Shown: positions 8,362-15,535 of the stretch, one piece after another | How positions within the stretch are numbered: position 1 is the first letter of the stretch | Layout of the letters: every line of letters begins with the position of its first letter | Source of the DNA: Myxococcus xanthus | Lineage (GTDB): Bacteria; Myxococcota; Myxococcia; Myxococcales; Myxococcaceae | Length of the DNA: 64,000 nt | NCBI RefSeq assembly: GCF_006402735.1 | Contig: NZ_CP017174.1 | Coordinates: 6,428,001 to 6,492,000 of the forward strand | Direction: 5' to 3' | Made by a program: the position numbers and the translations under genes | Notes under the pieces: generated by a model | Told to the model about the DNA's origin: nothing | Databases searched by the model: none | The model's input: only the letters and a program-made list of their open reading frames with translations

Positions 8362-10581
8362 ATGTCCCCCTTGCTCAATCGCAATCATTCCCTGCGAGCC
8401 CTGCTGGGGGCTTCGCTGTGGTGGGTCGCCTCCGGCTTCCAATCCGAGGCCATCGTCAGTCACGAAGGCACGGTCCGCAGTGGCACCTCCGTCTCGCTGA
8501 GCCTCCAGGTCTCCTCCGGGCCCAGCCAGACCTCCACGCGCACCGGTCAGCTGGTGGCCTGCATCGCCCTGCCCGGGGGCTGGCAAGCGCCGGGCGGCAG
8601 CTACACTCATGCCGGCTCAGCGGCCACCGCCGCGCAGCCGGGCGCCCCGGAGCTCTCCGCCGAGGCCCAGTCCGCCTGGCCGGTCAACGGCGCCACCTGG
8701 CACTGCCTGGTGTCGGAAAACGTGACCACGACGAACCAGGAGGTCCAATCGACCGCGCAGCTCACGCTCCCCGTGCCCGCGGCGGCCCAGGGGGCCTACC
8801 GGGTGCGGTACCAGAGCGGGTTCCGCGAGATGACGCCTCCGGTCGGAGGGGGGCAGGCTCCGACCTACCAGCCCACGGACTTCTCGGGACGCCTGGAGCG
8901 CCTGCTCCACGTCAACGTGGCCCCCGCCACCACCTTCGACGACTGGCAAGCGGGCGTCGCCACCGGCATCTTGGTGACGCCGTCCGTGACGCGCGCATGG
9001 CATGGCAACGGGACGTTCCTGGCGGCGGCCACGGGCAACACGGAGCTGCTGCGCTCCTCGGACGGGCGCCAGTGGACGGGCTTCGTTCCCGTGTCGGAGG
9101 GGACCACGTCGCCCCTCCCGCTGGAGCGGCTGGTCTACTCCCAGCGCAAGTGGTTCGGCGTGTCGAACGGGCGCATCGTCGTCTCGTCCGACAACGCGCA
9201 TACCTGGGCCCCCGCCTACCAGGACCCGGCGCCCGGGGGCCGGCGCTTCCTGGAGCTCGCGCTCAGCGGAAACCGGATGGTCGCGGTGGGCACCGCGGGC
9301 CTCATCGCCAGCTCCACGGACGGCCAGCGCTGGACCGATGAGAGCATCAACGGCGCCTATGATGTCGTGACGCTGGTGCCCGGTCAGAGCAGCTTCCTCG
9401 CCGTGGCCAACCCGATGGCGGGCGCGCCCTCCCAGCTTCCCGTTCTCGTGCGGCCCCAGGGCGCTGGCGCCGCCTGGGAGGTGTTCCAGCCCGCCACGCT
9501 GTCCGGGCTCACCATCGCCCAGCTCACCGCTGGCAATGGCCGCTTCCTCGCCTTCGCCCGGCCCAACCAGGTTCCCCCTCCGCCGCCCCTGGCCGCGGAG
9601 CCGACGAGCGGATTCTTCCTCTCCGAGGACCTCGGCAGCACCTGGACGCGCGTGGAGAGCCTCCAGCTTCCCGCTGACGCTCCGTCGCCCACCCCGCTCA
9701 TGACGTTCGTGGACCAGAGCTTCGTCGTCAGCTGGACAGCCGTCGACCCGCAGTTCGTGGAAGTGCTGCCCCCGTTCGAGTTGCAGGTGTCGGCGGATGG
9801 CAAGGAATGGACGGCGCACCCGACGGGCGCGGGCGGCAACTATGCGTCCACGGCCTTCGCCTCGGGTGAGACGTCGGTGGTCGCGGTGAGCCAGCGGCGC
9901 CTGCTGGTGGCCACGCGCCGGCCCTGGCCGCTGCCGGAGCTCCTCACGGAGACGCTGCCCCCGTTCCGGCTGGGCACGGCCGCCAACGTGGTGCTGAGCA
10001 CGCGCGGCTCGGGCACCCTGACGTTCGAACTGGAGGGCACGCTGCCCTCGGGCCTGACGTTCACCCCCACGACGGGCACCTTCACCGGCACGCCCGCGCA
10101 GTCGGGCAGCACCGCCGTCACCGTCCGGGTCCGCGACGCGCGCGGCGGTGTGGCGGCGCGCACGTACAGCGTGGACGTGGTCGGCACGATGAGCATCTCC
10201 AGCGACGCGCTTGCGTCCGCGACCCAGGGCACCGCGTACGAGGCGCGCTTCACCGTCCAGGGAGGCCGGGCGCCGTATACGTGGAGCCTGGGCGGCGGCA
10301 CCGTGCCCGGCGGCCTGACGCTTCAGCAGCGCGACGGCGCCTACGTGCTGAGCGGGATTCCGACCGCCAGCGGCACCTTCCCGCTGACGGTGCGGGTGAC
10401 GGACTCGGCGAACCAGACGGCGGCGCGGAGCGTGTCGCTGCAGGTAGCGCCCACGCCTCCTCCGGTGGAGGACAAGGGTGACGCGCCCAGCGGCTGTGGT
10501 TGCAACGGCGGCGGCGCGGGCGTCCAGGCCCTGGGGCTGGCGGCGCTGGCGCTGATTGGCCGAGCCCGCCGCAAGCGCTGA
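8362..10581 (+). CDS. Large exported protein with putative Ig-like domains and MYXO-CTERM sorting tail
   Basis: A 739-residue protein from ATG 8362, with GACAGG upstream. The N-terminus (NHSLRALLGASLWWVASGF) is a signal peptide. Residues about 190-530 contain BNR/sialidase-like blade motifs (SSDGRQWTGF, SSDNAHTWAP, SSTDGQRWTDE, SEDLGSTWTR), suggesting a beta-propeller. Residues about 535-700 carry two putative-Ig repeats (LPSGLTFTPTTGTFTGTPAQ and VPGGLTLQQRDG...LSGIPTASG). The end has GCGCNGGG, a hydrophobic helix (VQALGLAALALIG) and RARRKR: the MYXO-CTERM tripartite signal, thought to be processed by a myxosortase-type protease for surface anchoring or secretion. The ligand is unknown. The hairpin at 10594-10626 follows. 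Confidence 0.85.
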   Translation: MSPLLNRNHSLRALLGASLWWVASGFQSEAIVSHEGTVRSGTSVSLSLQVSSGPSQTSTRTGQLVACIALPGGWQAPGGSYTHAGSAATAAQPGAPELSAEAQSAWPVNGATWHCLVSENVTTTNQEVQSTAQLTLPVPAAAQGAYRVRYQSGFREMTPPVGGGQAPTYQPTDFSGRLERLLHVNVAPATTFDDWQAGVATGILVTPSVTRAWHGNGTFLAAATGNTELLRSSDGRQWTGFVPVSEGTTSPLPLERLVYSQRKWFGVSNGRIVVSSDNAHTWAPAYQDPAPGGRRFLELALSGNRMVAVGTAGLIASSTDGQRWTDESINGAYDVVTLVPGQSSFLAVANPMAGAPSQLPVLVRPQGAGAAWEVFQPATLSGLTIAQLTAGNGRFLAFARPNQVPPPPPLAAEPTSGFFLSEDLGSTWTRVESLQLPADAPSPTPLMTFVDQSFVVSWTAVDPQFVEVLPPFELQVSADGKEWTAHPTGAGGNYASTAFASGETSVVAVSQRRLLVATRRPWPLPELLTETLPPFRLGTAANVVLSTRGSGTLTFELEGTLPSGLTFTPTTGTFTGTPAQSGSTAVTVRVRDARGGVAARTYSVDVVGTMSISSDALASATQGTAYEARFTVQGGRAPYTWSLGGGTVPGGLTLQQRDGAYVLSGIPTASGTFPLTVRVTDSANQTAARSVSLQVAPTPPPVEDKGDAPSGCGCNGGGAGVQALGLAALALIGRARRKR

Positions 10582-10593
10582 CCCTGCGATGAC

Positions 10594-10626
10594 CTGACGT
10601 CCTCTCCATCCAGGAGAGGGCGTCAG
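10594..10626. terminator. Bidirectional terminator hairpin
   Basis: A 14-bp stem with one mismatch: CTGACGTCCTCTCC (10594-10607) pairs with GGAGAGGGCGTCAG (10613-10626) around the 5-nt loop ATCCA. It sits between the convergent MYXO-CTERM and HxlR genes and can serve both. No T-run is present. Confidence 0.7.
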
Positions 10627-10638
10627 CCCAAGGAGCCC

Positions 10639-11055
10639 CTATCCCTTCTTCGGGGTGTACACGGCCCGCGCCGCGGCGATGCGGGGCATGCTGTCCTCAA
10701 TCCAATCCGCGAGCGCCTCCACGCGCGTGGCGACTTCCTCCCCCAGCGGCGTGAGGCTGTAGTCCACGTGCGGCGGAATCACCGGGTGGACTTCACGGAG
10801 CACGAAGCCGTCCTGCTCCAGGGCCTGGAGCGTCTGCGACAGCATCTTCTCGCTCACGCCCGCCACCCTCCGGCGCAGCTCGCTGAAGCGACGCGTGCCT
10901 TCCAGCAGCGCAATCAAGACCAGGACGCCCCAACGGCTCGTCACGTGGTCCAGCACGCCTCGGGAAGGACATGAGGGCACGTACAGGTTGCCCCGCTCCA
11001 CCGCCAGCTTCGCCATCTTCCGCGCCAGCGGCCCCGGACGCTTGTTCGCGCTCAT
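10639..11055 (-). CDS. HxlR-type winged-helix transcriptional regulator
   Basis: A 138-residue regulator starting at ATG 11055. The family core is clear: PSRGVLDHVTSRWGVLVLIAL, then GTRRFSELRRRVAGVSEKML, SQTLQALEQDGFVLRE and VDYSLTPLGEEV, forming the wHTH and wing of HxlR/YtfH-like proteins. A Cys sits at residue 29, just before the helix-turn-helix. In QorR/YodB relatives a Cys near this position senses quinones or oxidants, so redox sensing is plausible but inferred. The gene is divergent from an NmrA-like reductase, the same arrangement as ytfH-qorB in enterobacteria. A palindrome directly upstream is the likely operator for both genes. Confidence 0.9.
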   Translation of the reverse strand: MSANKRPGPLARKMAKLAVERGNLYVPSCPSRGVLDHVTSRWGVLVLIALLEGTRRFSELRRRVAGVSEKMLSQTLQALEQDGFVLREVHPVIPPHVDYSLTPLGEEVATRVEALADWIEDSMPRIAAARAVYTPKKG

Positions 11056-11057
11056 GT

Positions 11058-11088
11058 TAGTAGCTTACCAAAAAGTGGGTACTTACTA
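11058..11088. promoter_or_regulatory. Putative HxlR operator between divergent genes
   Basis: An imperfect inverted repeat, TAGTAGCTTACC (11058-11069) with GGGTACTTACTA (11077-11088), lies three bases upstream of the HxlR start and about 70 bp before the divergent reductase gene. It is unusually AT-rich for this genome and continues as AGAAGTTAGTGAC, another TTAGT half-site. Position and symmetry suggest the regulator represses both its own gene and the reductase. Confidence 0.6.
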
Positions 11089-11156
11089 GAAGTTAGTGAC
11101 ATCGTTAGGTTCCTCTCGCGTCTGGAAAACCCTCCACGACAGGAGATGTGAACCCC

Positions 11157-12011
11157 ATGATTCTTGTGACTGCGGCAACGGGTAAGCTGGGCCGTCTGGT
11201 CGTCACGGGCCTGCTCGAAAAGGTCCCTGCCAAGGACATCGCCGTCGCCGTGCGCGACCCGAGCAAGGCCTCCGACCTGGCGGCCAAGGGCGTCCAGGTC
11301 CGTCAGGCGGACTACAGCAAGCCGGAGACGCTCGGACCCGCGTTGGCCGGAGCGGACAAGGTGCTCCTGATTTCGTCCAGCGAGGTCGGCCAGCGCGCGG
11401 TGCAACACCAGGCCGTGGTGGACGCCGCGAAGAAGGCAGGCGTCCGGCTGCTTGCATACACCAGCATCCTGCACGCGGATACCTCGGGCCTTGTGCTCGC
11501 CGGCGAGCACAAGGCGACCGAGGAGGCGATTCGAGCGTCCAGCATCCCCTTCGTCTTCCTGCGCAACGGCTGGTACACGGAGAACTACACGGAGAACCTG
11601 GCACCCGCGCTGGCACACGGCGCACTCATCGGCAGCTCAGGTCAGGGCCGCTCCGCCGCCGCCACCCGGGCGGACTACGCCGCCGCCGCGGTGGCCGTGC
11701 TCACCAGCACGGGCCATGAGAACAAAATCTACGAGCTGGCCGGCGACACCGCCTTCACCGCCGCCGAGCTGGCCGCCGAGGTGTCCCGCCAGGCGGGCAC
11801 GACGGTCGTCTACAAGGACCTGTCACAGGCTGACCATGCCGGCGCGCTCATCGGCGTGGGCGTCCCCGCCCCCTTCGCCGAGTTGCTGGCGGACTCCGAT
11901 GCGGGCGTGGCGCGCGGTGAGATGAACGACAGCTCCGGCGACTTGCGTCGGCTCATCGGGCGGCCCACGACGCCGCTCGCGGACGCGGTGGCGGCGGCCG
12001 TCAAGCGCTGA
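11157..12011 (+). CDS. NmrA-like NAD(P)H-binding reductase (QorB-like quinone oxidoreductase)
   Basis: A 284-residue protein. ATG 11157 is chosen over GTG 11148 because the AGGAG at 11141-11145 is correctly spaced only for the ATG. The N-terminus MILVTAATGKLGRLVVTGLL is the dinucleotide-binding beta-alpha-beta fold of atypical short-chain dehydrogenases, and LAYTSILHADTSGL and FLRNGWYTENYTENL are QorB/NmrA motifs. E. coli QorB reduces quinones with NADPH. The divergent HxlR gene at 11055 is the expected regulator. A role in quinone or electrophile detoxification is inferred from the pair. Confidence 0.88.
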   Translation: MILVTAATGKLGRLVVTGLLEKVPAKDIAVAVRDPSKASDLAAKGVQVRQADYSKPETLGPALAGADKVLLISSSEVGQRAVQHQAVVDAAKKAGVRLLAYTSILHADTSGLVLAGEHKATEEAIRASSIPFVFLRNGWYTENYTENLAPALAHGALIGSSGQGRSAAATRADYAAAAVAVLTSTGHENKIYELAGDTAFTAAELAAEVSRQAGTTVVYKDLSQADHAGALIGVGVPAPFAELLADSDAGVARGEMNDSSGDLRRLIGRPTTPLADAVAAAVKR

Positions 12012-12035
12012 GCCCGACGCCCCCAGATTCCAACC

Positions 12036-12059
12036 CGGCCCGCGTGAACGCGCGGGCCG
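12036..12059. terminator. Terminator hairpin between convergent genes
   Basis: CGGCCCGCG (12036-12044) pairs perfectly with CGCGGGCCG (12051-12059) around TGAACG, between the stop of the NmrA-like gene and the stop of the ECF sigma gene on the other strand. It is a very stable GC hairpin without a T-run. Confidence 0.6.
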
Positions 12060-12611
12060 TCAGTTGCCCAGCCGCGTCAGCAGCCACTCCCGGACGTAGG
12101 CCCAGTCGCGCTTCACGGTGACGGGCGACACGCCCAGCACGGCGGCGGTGTCCAGCAGGTCCAGACCCACGAAGTAGCGCAGCTCCAGCATGCGCGCGAG
12201 CCGCGGCTGGAACGTGTCCAGCTCCGAGAGCGCTCGGTCCAGCTCCAGCACCTCCATGCTCAAACCCGCCGGGACATCCGCTTCCACGTCCCCCAGGCTC
12301 ACCCGCTCCAGCCGGGCCTCGCGGACCTGCGCCCTGCGCAGCCGCGTCCGGTCCACCATCACCCGCCGCATGGCCTGCGCCGCGGCGCTGAAGAAGTGAC
12401 GCCGCGCCTCCACCGGAGCCCCCGCGCTGAACAGACGCAGCCAGGCCTCCTTCACCAACACCGCGGGTTGCAGTGACGGCGTCGACACCGCATCGGACAT
12501 GGCCCGCTGCGCCATGTCCCGCAGCTCCTGGTAGGCCGCCGCCATCAACGCATCCCGCGCGCCCTGCTCGCCCTTCCGCGCGTGGTCCAGTAGCTCTGTC
12601 AGCTCCGACAT
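12060..12611 (-). CDS. RNA polymerase ECF-subfamily sigma factor
   Basis: A 183-residue protein starting at ATG 12611, preceded by GGAGGT about 10 nt upstream; GTG 12617 is an alternative. Region 2 lies in residues about 10-85 (MAAAYQELRDMAQRAMSD, then LVKEAWLRLFS and RRVMVDRTRLRRAQ). Region 4 ends the protein (LARMLELRYFVGLDLLDTAA, then VSPVTVKRDWAYVREWLL). The pattern matches the 'ECF-like sigma factor, ECF_like' group common in myxobacteria and planctomycetes. No anti-sigma factor gene is adjacent. The gene across the divergent gap encodes a secreted DUF6209 protein and may be a target, but no promoter motif proves this. Confidence 0.9.
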   Translation of the reverse strand: MSELTELLDHARKGEQGARDALMAAAYQELRDMAQRAMSDAVSTPSLQPAVLVKEAWLRLFSAGAPVEARRHFFSAAAQAMRRVMVDRTRLRRAQVREARLERVSLGDVEADVPAGLSMEVLELDRALSELDTFQPRLARMLELRYFVGLDLLDTAAVLGVSPVTVKRDWAYVREWLLTRLGN

Positions 12612-12920
12612 GCCCACATTCACCTCCAGGCCAGACGGGTTCGCCGCCCCCACAGAAACTACGCCCTCAACGAGAAAGCTTGGAAAGCTGGGGCAGATAC
12701 CCCTCACGGTGCAACGATTTCCCCGACCGGAGGGGTTGGGAAACGACAGTGCCCCACAGCGGGAGGCGTTCACCCCCTGACGTCAGGCCGAGGCGTGCCC
12801 GCAGGCACGGCGGAAGCAGGGCATTCCGGTATTTCCCTGAGTCGTGCTAGCGAGCCGCTCGCGTCCGGCGGGCCACACCCTCCGTCCGGGCGCAACCACC
12901 CTACGTGCCCGGGAGTCGCC
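12612..12920. promoter_or_regulatory. Divergent 309-bp regulatory gap with nested palindromes
   Basis: This gene-free region separates the sigma factor gene from the DUF6209 gene. It contains TGGGGCA (12689-12695) with TGCCCCA (12750-12756). Enclosed between these arms are CCCC/GGGG (12721-12724 with 12732-12735) and an imperfect ACGATTTCCC/GGGAAACG pair. A separate hairpin CGTGCC/GGCACG spans 12794-12809. Both promoters must lie here; I cannot assign -35/-10 elements. Confidence 0.4.
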
Positions 12921-13730
12921 ATGAAGCCGCTGCTGTCCGCCCTGCTGCCGTTGCTGTGTCTTGCCTCCGGCGCCTCCGCCGCGCCGCAAGCGCCCGTCGC
13001 CGTGCGGTCCGACCTGACCTTCCTGTCCGGACCGCCCACGCTGACCTTCGCCGCGGACTGGGGCGTCACCCTCAGCGGCCAGCCGGAGGCGGGCGGCGCG
13101 CTGGACATCGTCTATGACACCTCGCGCCTGCCGCTGTGCCGGGGCACCGGGTGGACCATCACCGGCTTCGCCATGTCGAACCGGGGCCCGGTGCAGAGCT
13201 TCCCCGTGGCGGATGCCACCACGGTGGGCGCCATCGCGCAGACGCAGCTGGCCCTGGCCCAGGGCGGCACGCTCGAGCTGTGGTTCCAGAACACGGACGC
13301 CACCGGCTGCTCCAACTGGGATTCGAACCTCCAGTACAACTTCCACACGTGGGTGACGCAGAACCCGACGATTTCGTTCCACCCCGCGCCGGCGTGGACG
13401 TACACGGTCCACGGAACGCTCCAGGGCGGCACCACGCTGATGGTGGACTACGACATCGGCCGCATCGCCCAGTGCCGGGCGCAGTACCTGAACTTCAAGG
13501 CCTGGGGCACCACGGCGTACTACCGCATCAACGGCGGCCCGGTGACGATGCTCAGCCTGACGGCGAGCTGGGGTGAATGGGACGCCCAGTTCTGGAGGCA
13601 GATCCCCGCCTTCATTCCGCTGCCGCCCGGCCCCGCGACGCTGGAGCTGTGGTTCTCCACCCAGGACCGCAAGGGCTGCCAGCAGTGGGACTCGCGCCAC
13701 GGGCAGAACTACGTCTTCGCCATCCAGTGA
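12921..13730 (+). CDS. Secreted DUF6209 family protein
   Basis: A 269-residue protein from ATG 12921, with GGGAG at 12911-12915. The longer frame to 12795 is not used because it would bury the signal peptide (KPLLSALLPLLCLASGASA, cleaved before APQAP). The mature part is two similar beta-rich halves, each with the pattern YD-x-R-x(3)-CR followed by a segment ending in an ELWF motif: LDIVYDTSRLPLCRG...LELWFQNTDATGCSNWDS and LMVDYDIGRIAQCRA...LELWFSTQDRKGCQQWDS. The repeated Cys pairs suggest disulfides. DUF6209 proteins are exported beta-sandwich proteins of unknown role, frequent in myxobacteria. Confidence 0.8.
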   Translation: MKPLLSALLPLLCLASGASAAPQAPVAVRSDLTFLSGPPTLTFAADWGVTLSGQPEAGGALDIVYDTSRLPLCRGTGWTITGFAMSNRGPVQSFPVADATTVGAIAQTQLALAQGGTLELWFQNTDATGCSNWDSNLQYNFHTWVTQNPTISFHPAPAWTYTVHGTLQGGTTLMVDYDIGRIAQCRAQYLNFKAWGTTAYYRINGGPVTMLSLTASWGEWDAQFWRQIPAFIPLPPGPATLELWFSTQDRKGCQQWDSRHGQNYVFAIQ

Positions 13731-13880
13731 GCCTCCGCGCCCCGCAAGAACAAGGCCACCACCAGCAAAACAGGCTTGCGCGTCAAACGCCGACATTGCG
13801 TGCGCCAGGGACGCATCGAACGAGGTGCGCGTCTTCCAGGGACGCCCCCCTGACGAGAGTCCCCTGACTGGGCGCGCCTC

Positions 13881-14303
13881 TCACGCCCCCAGCGACAGGA
13901 GCCGCTCCACCGCCGCGCGCACGTCGCGCAGCAGCGCCGGGTCCGTCACCGCGACGAAGATGGTGTCATCCCCCGCCACCGTCCCCGCGAGCCCCGGCAA
14001 CTCCCGCTCCTTGTCCAACGCCAGCGCGAGCACCGGCGCGAAGCCCGGCGCCGTTCGAATCACCAGCAGGTTGGGGGGCGCTTCCAGGATGGTGACGCGG
14101 GGCCGCTCCGGCATCACCGCGGGCGTGGCCGGCATGCGCTGATAGCGCCCACCCACCTTCAAGATGCCCAGCTTCTTCAGGCGCCGCGACAGCGTCGACT
14201 GGCTTGGCGCCTGGCCTTCGGCCTCCAGGAGCTGCTGCAGCACGGCCTGATCGCCGATCTCCCGCTCCGCGATGAGCCGCAGGATGGCCTCGTCCAGATT
14301 CAT
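13881..14303 (-). CDS. argR: Arginine repressor ArgR
   Basis: A 140-residue protein from ATG 14303, with GGTGGTGGGA just upstream; an alternative ATG at 14315 would add four residues. The N-terminal winged helix-turn-helix is visible (LDEAILRLIAEREIGDQAVL, then PSQSTLSRRLKKLGILKVGG). The C-terminal arginine-binding/oligomerisation domain follows (TAPGFAPVLALALDKERELP, then GTVAGDDTIFVAVTDPALLR, with the conserved GT-x-AGDDT-x-F). ArgR is a hexameric repressor whose DNA binding is stimulated by L-arginine. It is divergent from the arginine biosynthesis genes, with ARG-box-like palindromes between them, so it should control both itself and the cluster. Confidence 0.95.
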   Translation of the reverse strand: MNLDEAILRLIAEREIGDQAVLQQLLEAEGQAPSQSTLSRRLKKLGILKVGGRYQRMPATPAVMPERPRVTILEAPPNLLVIRTAPGFAPVLALALDKERELPGLAGTVAGDDTIFVAVTDPALLRDVRAAVERLLSLGA

Positions 14304-14324
14304 TCCCACCACCATGCATCCCCG

Positions 14325-14334
14325 TGAATATTCA
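14325..14334. promoter_or_regulatory. ARG-box-like palindrome 1 (ArgR site)
   Basis: TGAATATTCA is a perfect 10-bp palindrome identical to the core of the enterobacterial ARG-box half-pair (TGAAT..ATTCA). It lies 22 bp upstream of the argR start, in an AT-rich patch that is exceptional in this GC-rich region. This is the expected position for autorepression. Confidence 0.75.
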
Positions 14335-14434
14335 TGCAAGAACATGCATGCGCCCGTTGCGAATAATCCGCTTGCGCGGCGCGTCTTTCTGCATAATATC
14401 CGCCGCCTTTTCGCGGCAATGCACGCATTTTCAC

Positions 14435-14455
14435 GCATATTCATCACGAATATGC
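14435..14455. promoter_or_regulatory. ARG-box-like palindrome 2 (ArgR site)
   Basis: GCATATTC (14435-14442) and GAATATGC (14448-14455) form a perfect 8-5-8 inverted repeat about 30 bp upstream of argF'. Further AT-rich half-sites (GAATAAT near 14361 and GCATAATATC near 14391) lie between the two palindromes. Together they suggest a multi-box ArgR operator spanning the divergent promoters. Confidence 0.72.
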
Positions 14456-14484
14456 AGGCAGCCGCTGCCGGGGAGGACAGGCCC

Positions 14485-15492
14485 ATGAAGCACGTCACGC
14501 ACATCAAGGATCTGGGGCCCGAGGGCGTGGAGGCGGTGCTCGCGCAGGCGGCCGCGTGGAAGCAGAAGGGCCCGGAGCACGCGCTCTTCGCCAACGCGCT
14601 GCTGGGGATGGTGTTCTTCAACCCGTCGCTGCGCACGCGCACCTCGTTCGAGGCCGTCATGCTGCGCGGCGGCGGCAACGCCATCATCCTGGACGTGGGC
14701 GCCGGCGTCTGGAAGCTGGAGCACCGCGAAGGCGCGGTGATGAACGCGGACCGGGCCGAGCACCTCAAGGAGGCCGCGCCCGTCCTGTCGCGCTTCGTGG
14801 ACATGCTGGGCGTGCGCACCTTCTCGCAGGGCGGCGGTGACGAGGAGGACGAACTCGACCCCGTCATCAACGCGTTCCGCAAGTGGTCCACCGTACCGGT
14901 GGTGAGCATGGAGTCCGCGCGCGAGCACCCCTGCCAGGGTCTGGCGGACATGCTGACGCTGCGCGAGACGTTCGGAAGCACGAAGAAGCTGCCGGTGACG
15001 CTGACGTGGGCGCCGCACATCAAGCCGCTGCCCAAGGCCGTGCCCAACTCCTTCCTGCTGAGCGCGGCGGCGGCCGGCTGTGAGATTCGCGTGGCCCACC
15101 CTCCCGGGTTCGACCTGCACCCGGCCGTCCGCGCCGAGGCGGAGGCGTACGCCAAGGCCACGGGCGGCAGCGTCACCTATACGCACGACCAGGACGAGGC
15201 CCTGGCCGGCAGCCGCGCCGTCTACGCCAAGTCGTGGGGCCCCACGGCCGCGGCGGCGTTTTCGCCCAACGACGTCACCGCGCTGCTCGCGTCCTACTCC
15301 GGCTGGATGCCCACGCGCCTGACGATGTCGCGCGCGCAGAAGGACGCGGCCTTCCTCCACTGCCTGCCCGTGCGCCGTAACGTGGAGGTGGCCGATGAGG
15401 TTCTGGACCACCCGAACAGCCGCGTCGTAGACGAGGCCGGCAATCGCTACCACGTCCAGCGGGCGCTGCTGCACTGGATGCGTTCGCGCTGA
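14485..15492 (+). CDS. argF': N-acyl-ornithine (acetyl- or succinyl-) transcarbamylase, ArgF'
   Basis: A 335-residue protein from ATG 14485, with GGGGAGGA upstream. The carbamoyl-phosphate loop FFNPSLRTRTSFEAVM lies near residue 45, HPCQGLADMLTL near residue 150, and HCLPVRRNVEVADEVLD near residue 290, replacing the usual HCLP-x-R ornithine loop. This spacing and the WAPHIKPLPKAVPNS segment match the Xanthomonas-type N-acetylornithine carbamoyltransferase rather than classical ArgF. The product, N-acyl-citrulline, must be deacylated by the ArgE-type enzyme two genes downstream. Residue 92 (X. campestris numbering, from a remembered alignment) appears to be Ala instead of Glu, which could favour succinylornithine. 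It is the first gene of the arg cluster. Confidence 0.9.
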   Translation: MKHVTHIKDLGPEGVEAVLAQAAAWKQKGPEHALFANALLGMVFFNPSLRTRTSFEAVMLRGGGNAIILDVGAGVWKLEHREGAVMNADRAEHLKEAAPVLSRFVDMLGVRTFSQGGGDEEDELDPVINAFRKWSTVPVVSMESAREHPCQGLADMLTLRETFGSTKKLPVTLTWAPHIKPLPKAVPNSFLLSAAAAGCEIRVAHPPGFDLHPAVRAEAEAYAKATGGSVTYTHDQDEALAGSRAVYAKSWGPTAAAAFSPNDVTALLASYSGWMPTRLTMSRAQKDAAFLHCLPVRRNVEVADEVLDHPNSRVVDEAGNRYHVQRALLHWMRSR

Positions 15493-15535
15493 GCGGCCCC
15501 TCCGCATTCTTCCTTTCCTGACTTCGAGGTCTCAC

